64,000 bases of DNA. Origin: Trissonchulus latispiculum. Lineage: Eukaryota > Nematoda > Enoplea > Enoplida > Ironidae. How positions within the stretch are numbered: the first letter of the stretch is position 1; the number at the start of each line of letters is the position of its first letter. Positions 45,819 through 58,039 of this stretch are shown piece by piece. A model generated the notes under the pieces. The model did not search any database, was not told the DNA's origin, and worked only from the letters and a program-made list of their open reading frames with translations. The stretch is from the NCBI GenBank assembly GCA_030248195.1, contig JASAND010028543.1, forward strand, positions 1 through 64,000. The letters run 5' to 3'. Made by a program: the position numbers and the translations under genes.

Positions 45819-46600
45819 TATGTACTTACAAAATGTTTATGGGGTATATACTAAGCTTATTTTTAGTTTAGGACTAGCTTTTACATTTAGTACCTTAAAG
45901 ACCGAATTTTCGCTAAAAATGCATTTAAGTTTGCTCCAAATAAATTAGGCATATCATAGGCTCGGGCCCCCTACACTTTTTGACAGCCCTCTTTAGGGGG
46001 ATTTGTCTAAATTAAACGTGACCGCTATTAACGCAGGGCGCCTACTATTCCTATTTTTCCTATTTTTTCCTATATTTTTCAAATATTCCTATTTTTTCCT
46101 ATTTTTGCCTAAAATTCCTATATTTTCCTATTTTTTCATAAATTTTGAGAAGATTTATTATTTTAACTGTGGAAAGGTAACATCAGTATATATAATTTTT
46201 TGTTTCTACACGTATACCTTCCAATGGGCAATTCTCAAAAAATTTCTGGCTTCGCCGGACGGCAATCTGTATTATGTCGATTTAATTTTCACCATTGAAC
46301 CAATCCATGTTTTATATATAGAGCTTTATATTATATATACAGAGTTTTAAAGCTTATAATCAGTACATTCAAATGAGTTTACGAAACTTTCATTTCCGTC
46401 GAAACTTTCGGAAAAATTCCGTGATTTCACCGATGAAGCTGTCGATAAGCCACTTCCAATATATTTTCTATTTACATTCTAATTTACAACAGGACAACTA
46501 CCTACTACATGCCAGATTGATATTCTTAAAGGTTTCCAATATATTACGTATTTTTCAAAATTCAAAAATTTTGTTAACGTTTTGCTAAGGTTGTTTTCAT

Positions 46601-47000
46601 CAAGAGTACATAATAACTAAGAGTGTGACAAGCGTCGCACTCTTAGTTATTAGGCTGGGGACATCATCTGCACGATAACGGCCGACCCCCTACACAAATT
46701 AGACCCCAGTGACCCCTCCCACAAATGAGTACCTAGTACACATTTGTGTACCATCACTCGCTTGTATGTTTATGTGTTGAAGCTCGAAAGTGGCCAGCTG
46801 CTGATAGAACGTTTCTGGCTTCAACACATAAACATACAAGCGATTGATGGTACACAAATGTGTACTAGGTACTCATTTGTGGGAGGGGTCACTGGGGTCT
46901 AATTTGTGTAGGGGTCGGCCGTTATCGTGCAGATGATGTCCCAGGTCTTAATAGCTAAGAGTGCTACGTTTGTCACACTCTTAGTTATTATGTACTCTTG
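46601..47000. mobile_element. Long-inverted-repeat MITE in Topors intron, 400 bp
   Basis: Almost the whole element is one inverted repeat: outer CAAGAGTACATAATAACTAA mirrored at the right end, with inner arms mirrored through CATAAACATACAAGCG, around a ~60 base loop. TTTTCAT lies on both sides (46594-46600, 47001-47007); counting a shared G gives an 8 bp GTTTTCAT. The transcript could fold into a ~170 bp imperfect hairpin. A second copy lies at 58040-58405. Confidence 0.92.
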
Positions 47001-48036
47001 TTTTCATGCAGTTTTGAATATTTTGCTCTAAAATTTAGTCTCTGAAGCAAATTTTAACAAATTGATTTTTAACCGTTTTGAGCTACGGAAGTTCTTTCAA
47101 TAAAATTTTTTCGCACTGGGGTTTTTCTTTCGTTCTGTCAAGAAGTGATTTGATGAAATGAAAGAAATGAAATGATGAAATAAGCTTATACTGAGCTAAA
47201 GAAATGCTGAATCGTAAAACGGACTTCGTGTTCTACATACGACCCCGAAAACCCCTGTGTACATCTTTTCAGCAAAATCGGAGACAACAAATTTTTCGGT
47301 TTCCCTTGGTTCCCCCTTAGGAATCGAAAAAAATCGAATTTCGCGAAATCGAAAAATTTTGCGATATTTGAACTCAGCGTAGTCGAAAACATACCCATAC
47401 CAAATGTTAGCTCATGTTTTGGTCAGGTTTTAAGGGTTTTGAGAGTGGTGGGGGGGTAATCGAGATAAGACCCTAAAACTTTTGGTTTGCCCCCCTCCGA
47501 AATTATTTTCTGGCTACGCTAGCGAGTAAATGTATGTCAATTGCTCAATTTTTTAGTTTATAGACAGAGCTGATTTTGTGAAATTTCTAGTTTTTCTATA
47601 AGTTTGGTTTTTTAATTTTTATTTATAAAGAATCGGCTTTTAGACAATCTATATTATACAATATATATGCGGCGTATACCATATATCGGTACATAGGTAT
47701 AGGTAGAATTTGTTACCAAGTTCATAAGAAAAGCGCGGTTAAATTCTACAATTTTAGGTAGTCATGCATTTTTTCTGGAAAATAGTGTAAGCCTGCACTT
47801 AAGTCGCCGGCGAGAAAAACACTCGTGTCATGAATAAACTTTAAGCGCGCTCCTACACTTTCACGTAAATCACTGTTTTCTTAAAAAAGTGTAATTTTTA
47901 AAGAAAGTTTTGTTGATTTTTGCCTTTCCATTATCGATTGATGCAATAAAAGTAGCCCAACTTTTAACAATTTTTTTAGAAATGCCCCTTGATTTCCAAG
48001 ACAAGTTCTATAGATTAAGACTAGGTTAGGTGAAAT

Positions 48037-48804
48037 TAGGGATGCACCGGGCCTGGCCCCGGCCCCCGGTGTTTTTTTGCTCAAAAACGTGCGCAGTGAC
48101 ACACTTTTTCTCTGAATTTAGCAAAAACTTTTGGGCTTGTGCGCACGCGTGCGCAATTTTTTCCAGACACAGAAAAAGTAAATTGCTAAAATTAATCACT
48201 GAAAAGTCACAAAAATTGCTCGTGGATTTTTGAAGAGTTTTTCAGCATCTGGGGGCTCCTTTTCCCGGACCCCGTTGCGTATATAGTTTGTGGGTTTATG
48301 CTTCCATTGGCCATACGCCAGTTTTTAGTGGCTTTTGTGTATGACATACCTAGTCTGAACATTCTAGAAACTTCAGACAAATGCTAATATGTACGAAACC
48401 GCAACTTTAACTAAATTACGCATAGTAAATACAAATGTTTCGGCTATGCCCACTTTTTCTACAAATTGCGCAAAAAATTTTGGGGCAGTGCGCAGAAGAG
48501 CGCAAAAGTGTTCGAGCAAAACAAAAACACTAGTCAGGCCCCGGTCCCGACCGCGGCCAAAAATTAGCAAAATTTTGTAAGTTTTTGACACTTTTTGGCC
48601 AAAATTTTGAAGTTCGTAAGCCAAGAAGTGTTGCAAATCGTTTATTTTCCCACCAATTTGAATGAAATAGAACACAACGATAGTAACCTTTGTATATCTG
48701 AAATTTTTAAATTTTCAAGAAAATTTTTGAAAATTTTCTGTTTGGACCCCCAATTTCTCATTTCATGTTTGGGCCCCGGTAGTGGCGGCCCCGTTGCATT
48801 CCTA
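48037..48804. mobile_element. hAT-like MITE in Topors intron, 768 bp, 8 bp TSD
   Basis: The ends are TAGGGATGCACCG and CGTTGCATTCCTA. The octamer GGTGAAAT is on both sides (48029-48036, 48805-48812). Subterminal GGCCCCGG words are shared with 38063-38341. Two similar blocks within (GTGCGCA and TTTTCTCTG/CTACAAATTGCGC) suggest internal duplication. Confidence 0.93.
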
Positions 48805-49732
48805 GGTGAAATCTAGATGAAATTTTCTTAAATTTGACCAAAATTGGCCTGAAAAATTCCTATATTTTCCTATTTTTTGCTTGAAAAATTCCTGTATTTT
48901 CCTATCTTTTCGCGAAAAATTCCTATATTTTTTCCTATTTTTTCAAAAATGCCCAGTAGGCGCCCAGTTAACGACAAAATCATTTACAAACACATTTAGA
49001 TGCTGGGTTTTTTTTACTTGGGCGCCCCCCCACTTTTTAGGTTCCCCTCCCCACTCGACCCCTCCCCCCCCCCAACTCGTTCCCCTCCCCACTTTTTTGG
49101 GCTTCCCCTCCGCACCCTAAGGTGCCCAGAATTTTTAGGATTTTTGGTCAAAATTTTCAAAATTTTCCGGCTTTGCCGGAAATTTTTGGTCAAAAATTGT
49201 CTCCTTTGATGCCAAAACTTAATTTTTGAACACTTTTAGCTTAGTTATAGCAGTATATGTAGAAAACAGGCTTTTATACGGTATTTTTTGTAATTTTTAG
49301 CCCATTTTATCCCCCCTCCCCAGTTTTAGACCTCCTCCCCACTAGTGGAGGGGGCGTCCCCCCACTTATTTTTGCCTAGACAGACCCCAGAGATGTTCTG
49401 CACAATAAGTATTATGAATCTATAAATTGATTGAAAATTGAAAATGTTTTGAAACTTTGCTTTCAAAAACTTACTTTCTGGACGCTAGACGCCCGCCGAG
49501 AGAGAGTGGGGCTAAAGTTGATTTGAGCTCCGAAAAGTAATAGGGCAGCAAAGCGTGGATGCCGGCGGCCCTAGCCTCCAATAAAAACTTGCCAACCGAA
49601 AAGATTGAAACACAAAATCCTACCACTCCACTGATTGATACCACTCCAACTAATAATAATTCTAGTGATGTGCGCGGAGCAAAATGTCTGCTGTGGCTGT
49701 GTATTCACTGAATATCTATAGTATTTACGTAT

Positions 49733-50003
49733 CAGACCCGCACCGGGGATGGGGGTTTCAAGGGGTCTAGACCCCCTTTTGTGGTGACAAGATGGAAAAT
49801 TTTTCCTATTTTTCATGGCGAAAACAGCTATTTTTAAAAACTTTTCACGCCTTATACTTTTTTGCAAAAATAAACAGTCAATGTACTATTTTCGGGCAAA
49901 AATGCAAAAATTCTTCAACTTCTGGTGTGGGTCCGCCCCCCCCAGACCCCCCGTTGAAGTTTGCCTTTGACCCCTCCTTTTCAAGATTCTGGGTGCGGGC
50001 CTG
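49733..50003. mobile_element. hAT-like MITE in Topors intron, 271 bp, TSD 7 of 8
   Basis: The ends are CAGACCCGCACCGGGG and CTGGGTGCGGGCCTG. The flanks TTACGTAT and GTACGTAT differ at one base. Opposite orientation to the copy at 45567. Confidence 0.9.
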
Positions 50004-50073
50004 GTACGTATATTTAATGTTTTGTGTTTACCGTATATATTTCATATAGTGCTCTGTCGCAGACTACCTGATG

Positions 50074-50102
50074 TACTAACACTCCACTTTTGTTTTTAGC
50101 AG
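50074..50102 (+). promoter_or_regulatory. Branch point and tandem (NAGNAG) 3' splice site of intron 1
   Basis: TACTAAC (50074-50080) is a perfect branch-point consensus about 20 bases before the AG. A pyrimidine-rich CCACTTTTGTTTTTAG and then CAG follow, giving two acceptors three bases apart. Both preserve frame; they differ by one residue. Confidence 0.8.
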
Positions 50103-50321
50103 ACTATCACCGTTGAATTTTGATTTGGAGTCCTCACTAGGCAACTGGCCGACGCCACCGATCGGAGTAGCACACAGGATACGTCAAGGTCAAGACGATG
50201 ACGGTGAAACACCGCTGGTCAGGGAACGTCAACCTTTTAGAGACGATCACTCAAGAAATCCTTATCTGACGGACAGTTCACCCCACAGTGGAGGATCAAC
50301 TACAGCCTCTAACTTGATTAG
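50100..50321 (+). CDS. TOPORS: Topors-like gene, middle coding exon
   Basis: 222 bases between TTTTTAG and AG|GTTAGT. The upstream exon leaves two bases of a codon and this exon supplies the third; it again ends with two bases, so the frame is kept. It encodes a polar stretch (PLNFDLESSLGNWPTPPIG, then QDDDGETPLVRERQPF and SSPHSGGSTTASNLI) without a recognised fold. The acceptor is a tandem TAGCAG, so use of the second AG (exon from 50103) would drop one codon. The joined three-exon frame is 943 codons plus stop, or 942 with the alternative acceptor, close to the ~1000 residues typical of animal Topors once the missing N-terminus is added. Confidence 0.85.
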
Positions 50322-50663
50322 GTTAGTAAATCCTTTTATGTGGTCTTGTAATGTTGCTTTTGCTGCTATTTCCTCAAAATTATGGTAAAATTAGTTGGTC
50401 AACCTCAACAGTACTGACATTTTAAGTAAGGGTCCCCACTTTCCGGAAGCCCCCCTCCCACTTTTCGGCATTCTCCCACCCATTTTTTGGCGGTCGCCCA
50501 GAAGCGTCGACAAATTAGGTTTTCGAAGGATAATTTTCAATAATTCTCCGTTAGCGAATTTATGCATATGTATATAAGCCCATTTTAAGCTTAAAATTTG
50601 AATTTTTGCGAGTTCACCTTACAAATGCTAATTCATGTTGGGCCTGTTCTTTTTCTGTTTCAG
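50322..50663 (+). other. Intron 2 (342 bp) of the Topors-like gene
   Basis: Donor GTTAGT, acceptor TTTTTCTGTTTCAG. The interior has CCCCACTTTTCGGC-type words shared with the 52080-52150 repeat. Confidence 0.8.
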
Positions 50664-51792
50664 CGACCCAGAACTCCGCTCAGTGCCATTTCAGCGTCGT
50701 CGTCCGTTTCTGTGGTCAAGTGATGATGAGATGGGGAATAATGGTGATAATGGAGACGGAGGCGATCCCTCTGATAACGGCGCCAATGACGACAGTTTCG
50801 ACGACGACGGCGATTTGGAGATTCTGGCTGAAATGAAACCGCGACATCTGCGAACCCCTGAGTTGGTTCAGATTGATGACGATGATAATGCCAACAACCA
50901 TGATAACGATACCGCCCCTGGTGGCAATTCGCCCAATTCCTATCAGAACAGTCCTGACAATATCAACAACAACAACAATAACCGTAGAAGTCGTTTTGGC
51001 AAATCGGTGGTCCTGCCGCGTAACAGTCGTCTGGTCAATTGGATCAGCACTCGACCCAAGCGACGTCGACTCAGCAATCTTGGGAGCACCATCACGGAGT
51101 CACCGCTACGTCAGAGGTCACCAGCTCCCAGGGCGGATGCGACGACAATGACTTCAGACGTCACAGGTGAGAACCGGAACGTCAATAGTGCCGATGAAGG
51201 CGCCAATCAGTCTGATGATTCTGACGTTGTGGTCGTGGATGAATTCATTCCGTTCACAGGATATCAGTGCCTGCTTGATGTCATTCAACGCAATCACAGC
51301 AACAACAACAGCAACAGCAACAACGTCGGCAGCCCTGTTGAGGACAACACCACCAGAATCGCTGAGGGTCGTAGACGTCAGCGTAAGCAGGGTCAGCCGT
51401 CGCGTGTCGGCCTGCGTCCATTCCGACGTGTCCGTAAACGTCATTTCAGCCCGCCGCCCGGGACCTCCAGTGACGACGACGCCACAGAGATAAATGCAGG
51501 CGGAAGGAAATTCAATAATCGTCGTATCGGTGTGGATTCATCGGGCTCCTCAGAGGACGATGTTAGTCTTCATGAGCTGCGCCGACGTCTGCGTGAGAAG
51601 CAGCAGAAGCTTCGTGTCGGGGTGGAGCCGCGAGTCAGTCGTCACAAGCGGAAATCCTCCATTCCGATTGCCAAGCCTAAACTGGCCTCAGTAGTGGTGC
51701 CGGTTACGGAAAGCTGGGTTCCTCGCGGTTCCGCGACTACCGCCGTTGCCCCTGCTAGTTCGTCAAGTCTGACAACTGAGCATGTTTGTTAA
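50664..51792 (+). CDS. TOPORS: Topors-like gene, 3' coding exon with SIM and basic tail
   Basis: It follows TTTTTCTGTTTCAG; the first base completes the split codon (AG|C, Ser), then DPELRSVPFQRRRPFLW. The stop TAA is at 51790-51792. It encodes a low-complexity C-terminal region: an acidic Asp/Asn tract (50735-50970), basic clusters (RRSRFGK, TRPKRRRLSN) likely to serve nuclear import, and the hydrophobic run VVVVDE at 51226-51243 preceded by SDDSD. Such a run with acidic/Ser neighbours is the usual SUMO-interacting motif, in keeping with the SUMO E3 activity known for Topors. Further on are RRLREKQQKLR and SRHKRKSS. Simple trinucleotide runs (AAC, GAC) encode the Asn and Asp tracts. No AATAAA was found in the first few hundred bases after the stop. 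Confidence 0.9.
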
Positions 51793-52856
51793 GAAACTGG
51801 ACTTCAAACTCATGTTCTTCTATATCGCTTCGTGTTCGTCCACAGAACCGGACTGTCTTTCGATGTTTTTGTACTTTGTTTTGTTTAAGCTGTTTGCGGA
51901 AATGTCAGTTTAAGCACCATATCTGTGCATTAACAACAATGTATTATTAATTATTATTGTCTGTAGATATATAGATGATTAATGTCCATTTATTTCTTTC
52001 CATGCAATGATTATTCATATCTGTCTTTGTTTCAACAAGCTATATATACTTGCTGAGCTGGCATTTTTTTTAGTTTGCCCCCCCCCCCACTTTTCGGTTC
52101 CCCCTCCACTTTTCGGAGCCCCCCCCCACTTTCGCCCCCCCCCCACTTTTCGGCAAGCCCCCACCCACTTTTTTGGGGGTCGTCCAAAAGTGTCAAAAAA
52201 TTAGGTTTTTGAGGTCAAATTTTCAAAAATTTTCTCAATTTTTAGCTAATTTATGGACTTATAAGCTCATTTTAAGCTTAAAAACAGCGATTTTTTGCGT
52301 TTTTACCTTAAAAATGCTAATTTTTCGCTAAAAATTTCGGTATATTTTACATTTGGCTCGCCCCCCCCACTTTTGGAAGCCCCCCCCCCGGCCAAACCCC
52401 CTAAAAAAATGCCAGCTGAGGTAGTAGTGGTCCTTGTTGTTGTGGGTAGTTAGAATGGTAGAAATTTAGAAATAGTATTTTCAAAAATTTGCATAGTCGG
52501 GCGCTGTTTTGCAAGTTTTGTTTTGCTATCATTAGGCATGTTAAATTTTTTGACCGTAGAGTCAATGTCAGATAAGATTGAATGTTGGTCACTAACTGTT
52601 CCCCACCGGGATAAAATTTAGTAGTGCTTTATTAAGAACAGCAAAGATGTTCTGTAATCTCTAAAACTATTATTTCAAAGGCTGTGATTTAATTTTTTAC
52701 GTTCAGCTCAGGGACTCGCTGCTTCTGCTTGTGTTTAATAGTCAGTTTGTGTCGAAAGTTTCTGTTCAGAATACGAGACTGGGCCGAAACGGGAACAGGT
52801 ATTTGCGATGTAAAGCTTTTGTGATAGTGTTGTCTGTAACATACATACATACGTGT
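51793..52856. other. 3' flank of the Topors-like gene, no further gene
   Basis: The presumed 3' UTR is followed by a C-rich repeat (52080-52400) with CCCCCCACTTTTCGG words and AT-rich interior. Ends not resolved. Confidence 0.5.
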
Positions 52857-53009
52857 GAAAGGTTGAAATCAGGATTGAAAGATGTGCAGGAAAAGGTGTA
52901 CAGTGCGTGGATCGAACCGCCGAGCTTTGAATTAAGAGTAGAACACTCTCTACCACTAGGCCACACCCCGGACAGCGATACTGGATTATTACACTGATTT
53001 CAACCTTTC
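52857..53009 (-). repeat. tRNA-like sequence framed by 16 bp inverted repeat
   Basis: Perfect arms GAAAGGTTGAAATCAG (52857) and CTGATTTCAACCTTTC (52994-53009). Between them the minus strand reads GTGTGGCCTAGTGGTAGAG and, ~35 bases on, GGTTCGATCC, which are good matches to the A and B boxes of a polymerase III tRNA promoter. The acceptor, D and T stems do not pair properly, so this is not a working tRNA. A tRNA-derived SINE head or decayed tRNA is likely. Confidence 0.5.
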
Positions 53010-53820
53010 TCGGTTGCTGGTATTTAACATACGTATATATTGCATCAGTTTCTGAACGATGTGTTGTATAGATAGTAACCTTCCATGAGAAAGGCGTTAT
53101 GCCTGATCGCTGGCAACCGATTATGCCCGGCCCAATTCATGATCACCGGGTTCCCGAACCGGCCCGAGTTGCACTGGGCCTTCTGAAGCTCGTTTTTCAT
53201 TCTGGTTGTGCCAGGGTTTGGTTTTTCGGATACACACATTAACGGTATTTTTCGGTTTTCCATGGAGTTTTGCTTTTCTTTCGACTAGCCTCAATAGCTT
53301 CAGATTGCTTCTGAAGTGCCAGAATATACGAATTTTAACGAGTATAAGCTTTAAAACAGTTTCAGCTATAGAGTATGTATAAATCCATTTAGAAAATTTT
53401 CTAAACTTTTTCTAACCTTCTGAAATTGTCCTGCGATTTCCATTTTATCGCCAATTGCTAATTTTTTCAAAAATTTTATAGTTTATCAGAAAAAACTAGG
53501 CTTTCCCTCCCCTTTCTTTATGCTTCGGCAGCGCATTCGAGCACCCTATGTCCCTATTGGTATGAGGAAACAGTAATATATAATGCGTGTTATTTGTATT
53601 TAGTCTTGAGTTTTTGTCATGGTCCCGTCTACCTCCAGAAGTGTTCATAATTTTGTCTGACATTTTATGTCGAGAATATTGTTACACATTTTGTGGAATT
53701 GGCCGAGCCATTTGTTGCGTCTACGTAACGCTTGATTTCTATGTTTTCTGACTGCTGTCTATATTGTGTAATATTATTACGTTATATGCTGCTGCGTATT
53801 TTGCTGAATTTATCGTTCAA
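53010..53820. other. Intergenic, no gene seen
   Basis: AT-rich; only short frames without recognisable similarity. Confidence 0.45.
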
Positions 53821-54013
53821 GGTGCATTCATAGTAGCGAACGCATAGAGACGCGCGTCAGGCGTCAACGTTCGTAGACGCGCATCGACGCCTCAGGTTGT
53901 ACTTGTAACATGCCGTTTTAACCGCTTAAAAAATTGTAGCATATTTGTGCCAACGAACGCATGCAGACACTTACGCACGCGCGTATGCTTGTGTCTGGAA
54001 CTATGAATGCACC
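53821..54013. mobile_element. MITE-like inverted-repeat element, 193 bp
   Basis: The ends GGTGCATTCATAGT and ACTATGAATGCACC are perfect 14 bp inverted repeats. The interior has repeated GACGCGCG and GAACGCATG words. No clear target duplication. Confidence 0.7.
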
Positions 54014-56088
54014 ATCACTCGTGCTGTGTTTAACAATGACGGATGTGGTGTTGGTAAAAGGTAAAAAGAGAAGTAGAAATGATAATGAAAATATTTAAGG
54101 TGATAGTTAAAGATATATTTAACGAAGATGAAAAATGAACGGAGAATGAATGAATGAATGTTTTAAAAATGAAAGTATTTAAACTGATATTTAAGAAAGA
54201 AATTGCTCTTTAAACTAATTGCTAATTAGATTTTTCTGTATTACTTTGTCGTTCCACGTTCCTTCCTTCCGACTTACTCTTTCTGTTCTTTTTAACGGTT
54301 GTATCTTTGTGTGTAAAATCTGTTTTGCTCTATATTTCAAAGTGGTTTTTGTATATTTGGTTTTGACCGCATAGATTATTGTAAAGCTGTTACATTTGTA
54401 ACGCAGTTGATGGTGGTTTAAACTTCTTAAACCTTAAAACTTGTCGTAAAAACTTGTCGTAAAATTTAATATTTTGCCAAATTTTCTGTGATGTAGCAGT
54501 ATCCAAATTTTTTTGTAGAAACTATTTTTAAGTCCTAAATTTTGTAAGTCACTGTTGTACAATAGCTTTGGTAATTTGTCAGCTTCATTCCTTTATTTGC
54601 TTTGTTTACCTACTTATTCTTCTTAAAACATAGTGTATGTCTCTCTGCTGGTGATTTTTTCTTTGGTATTTATTATATGACGTCTTGCTATTCTTTCCTT
54701 TCGCTGCCCATGGGCCCTGGAGTTTTGCTTGTGTTCATTAATGCTGAAGCCAAAACCCAATATCTTAAAATCCTTGTGCTTATGCCGGTGACCCAACTAG
54801 TGAAAATTATTCTTGAAAAATTCCCAATTCTTATGCATATTTTTTGATTGCGCTATTTTTTATGTTAGTCACAGGGCTGGGCTAGGAAATTTGTCTACTT
54901 CATGCTTATTCTATGTAGGAGTGTGTGTTTGTTCTACTTCTACATTAGTTTCATAAGTAGCGACTTTGCTTTGTGATTAATTATTCATTATTCAAGGAAC
55001 TGAGTTGCTGGTAACGGATTTATTAAAGGATACTGCAGTTGTTTCTTTTGCTAGGCTGTAAATCTAAGTATTAGGACTGGAATTTTTCAAAGTAGCATAT
55101 ACTACGATCAAATCGTGTATAATTACATAATGGTTGGCAATGAGAATTATGATGATATCATAGTCGGAACAATAAGTATTGTGTCAAATTTTGCTTTAAT
55201 AACTAGATAGACGACTGGTTTACTTCACAGTAGCGCAGCCTCTCGCTTATAAAAATTTGCACAACCGCTACACAGAGATAAATCCAGATCAAATGCACGA
55301 ACACAGATTCAGCAACCAGCTTGTCTTACCACTGAGCAGAATTTGTATAGGCTATCCTCTTAGGCGGTTTTGTGAACCTCTTAATTTTATAAGCTTCTTA
55401 ATCATGTGCTTTTCCTGTGTAGCCCGTCCGATTATTTGCTCGGATTAAAAATAGCAATTATGATAATAATAATAATAATAATAAGCAGCCTCAGAGAAAC
55501 TGAAAAATTGGTGTTTTGTACAAAGTAAAAACCACTGGCTATCCCTAATCAAGATAATACGATTGGTGGGCAAGGAGCATATCAGATAATAAATTGATAA
55601 TTTTTATTTGTAGTTATTCATCCTTAACCACATTAGTAGCCTTTATTCCGTTAATTTTACATGGTACACCGTGGACAGTTGAACGGTAGTTTATTCAAAG
55701 TATAGCAGTTAACATTACTAACCAAAAGGATTAAATACATAGTCTGGTGATCGCTTTCCAAAAGCAGGATAAGAATAGTCCTTCTCTTCTCTTGTGAAAA
55801 AGTCCCTTTTCTTTTGTCCAAAGAATCGAGTGAAGCTTGCAGGGAGTGGGTATCTGCAAGAAGGATGTAGCAAAATAATTGTCCTTCATAAGAAGCGTTG
55901 TCTGCGCTGAGCTCCGTTTTGTCCCTCCTTCCTCAGTCACCACTCACCAGTATTTTTAATTTTGTTTAGTAATAACTTTAGTCCAGTGTCGCACTGGGAC
56001 GACTGGAGGCAATCAATTCAATAATTAAATGTTTCAAAAACTACATTTTTAAAGTTTGTATTCCTGTGGGCTGGGTGGTCAATCAACT
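54014..56088. other. Intergenic, no gene seen
   Basis: AT-rich sequence with an (AAT)n microsatellite at about 55462-55485. The longest open frames (54602-54847 and 55731-55943) show no family features and are probably chance. Confidence 0.45.
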
Positions 56089-56090
56089 TA

Positions 56091-57073
56091 AGGTGCTGGT
56101 TCGGGTTCGTGTATTTTTGGGCTTTAAAAGCGCAATGGTCGTTGAAATTTATTCTAATTTGCTACAATTACATTATTTACCCTATGAAACATGTTAGAAA
56201 AGTCGCGGCTTGAAAATTTGAGTTTTGGAGAAATTAGCTTTATTCCGCCATAGCTTGCACTGTGACCACCCTACATGGATGAACTTATAGTCATTCGAAT
56301 CCTCTCACCAATACCTACAACTTTGCTCTTGAGAGTTTTCTTCGATTCCTTAAGGTGTAAGAGATAACAGCGAAAATTGATTTTCGAGGTCCAAAACCGG
56401 CCATTTTTCGAAAAATCTAATATTGCAAGATTTCGACAGCTTCAACAGCGCTGGTCCGTCGGTCAAGTATTGTTCATATTTGTGGTCCTAAAGGAGAGCT
56501 CTCTGCTCTCTGCCGGCGCACAGCAGCGAAAATGTGAAATTTTGAAAATCGCAACTAGATTGTTTTGAACACGGATTTCTCTCAACTCATGCAATCAATT
56601 AAAAAACGGCTTTACACACGTATTTTTGAAACAATTGCCGAGGGCTATTTTTCATGGTTTTGCATTTTGACTTTCAGTTCGAGAGAAATAAGCGTCCAAA
56701 CTTGAAAATTTTGACGAAAATCGGACAAAATTTACGTTTTTCTCAAAATCTTGAGCTTCTTTACTCGTTAAACAATTTCAGAAAAAATAGCCCTCGGGAA
56801 GACGTTTCTTTTGGAGCCTGAACTGGTCGCTTTTCGTTAGCTTTCCCACACTTTGAGAAATCCATGTTCAAAAATTGCTTTCCTGTTAATGCAAGTCGTT
56901 GTTCAAATATCATGTTGTTCAAGCCGAAGAGTTGAAATGAGACAGCTATACTGTACCTAGTTGTAACAAGCACATTCTAAGTTTTAAAATGATATAAAAA
57001 TTATTGTTGAACTCCAAAAATTGAGCAAATTACAGTCTTTCAAAATTTGCTGCAAATACCCGAACCAGCACCT
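56091..57073. mobile_element. TA-flanked MITE (Tc1/mariner-like), 983 bp
   Basis: The ends AGGTGCTGGTTCGGGT and ACCCGAACCAGCACCT are perfect 16 bp inverted repeats, with TA on each side (56089-56090, 57074-57075). TA duplication is diagnostic of the Tc1/mariner superfamily. No transposase frame. A truncated relative is at 1786-2584. Confidence 0.85.
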
Positions 57074-57075
57074 TA

Positions 57076-58039
57076 AGAGAATCCAAATTATTGTTGTTCG
57101 TTTTGCTGAAAAGTTGAATTGAGGGGAACATGAAATCCATTTTCAGTGGAACTTTTTGTTAGCTCAGTGTGAGCTGCAGTAGTAAGTTCAAATGCAAACT
57201 CAGCTAACGGAAACTTTAATAGAAAAATGATTTCAGATTCCTGCTCTACGATCCAAAAGTAAAACGTCGGTGTATTCAACGTTTCAAGTCAGGGGCAAGA
57301 AAATTCTGTACCCCTTGGTCACTCTTGCAAACTTAAAAAAGTAAAGTTTTTGATTTTTAAATCCTTCACCTACGTGGTACAAAATCTAAAATTTATTCAT
57401 TAGAAAAAAACAGATATGACTGGAGGATAAAGCTCAACAAATCCTGTAGATCCAAGTTTATGACTGTGCCCTGTACGGTTTTAGAATTTGTACTCTTGGA
57501 TTTTCTCCCAATTAAATTTTGGAAAATGCTATCTGGAATTCTAGAGTTTGCTAACCTCCAAACGGCAAGATTACGCTCGTAGCGTCACTTAGAATGCTTA
57601 TTTTACAGTATTGTAGGTACATCATCCCTTCATGTGTGACCTAATAATTGGGTGGAATATATAAGTTCGCTAATTTTAGATAGTTGTAATATATAATCTT
57701 TACTTGAGCAGCTGATGTTAGTTCCGTGCCTTTTATCTATATATCGATAGCGTGTACAAGCGTTAAAAAGTTTAATTATATATAATATGTACACACTAGT
57801 GTTAACCCGTATATGCCTACTCTTAAGACAAATTTGCCCGTATCCTTGCTTTATAAAGCTCGAAACAGACACAAATTAGACCCACATAGACGTTAAAGTT
57901 TACAAGTTTTAGCACCCACTAAAGCCCCGCTAAGAACAGCTTTAGCTTTAGCACATAGAGCGGGCGAGCAATGAGCATTCGATCTAATAGAAAACAGAGA
58001 GCTTGCCAGTTGTTACAGTTATTCTGTACTCGCTAACAC
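57076..58039. other. Intergenic, no gene seen
   Basis: AT-rich, no repeat ends or coding potential recognised. Confidence 0.45.

Larger units (their letters stand above)
45385..50099 (+). other. Intron 1 (4.7 kb) of the Topors-like gene
   Basis: Donor GTAAAA, acceptor TTTTTAG with an upstream TACTAAC. Much of it is transposon: four MITEs delimited by target duplications, plus CTATTTTTTCCTAT-rich stretches at 46040-46140 and 48850-48940. No coding exon was recognised within it. Confidence 0.8.

Noticed and set aside
52905..52973. A functional tRNA gene on the minus strand
   Set aside because: A- and B-box-like words are present but acceptor, D and T stems do not pair; kept only as a tRNA-like repeat.
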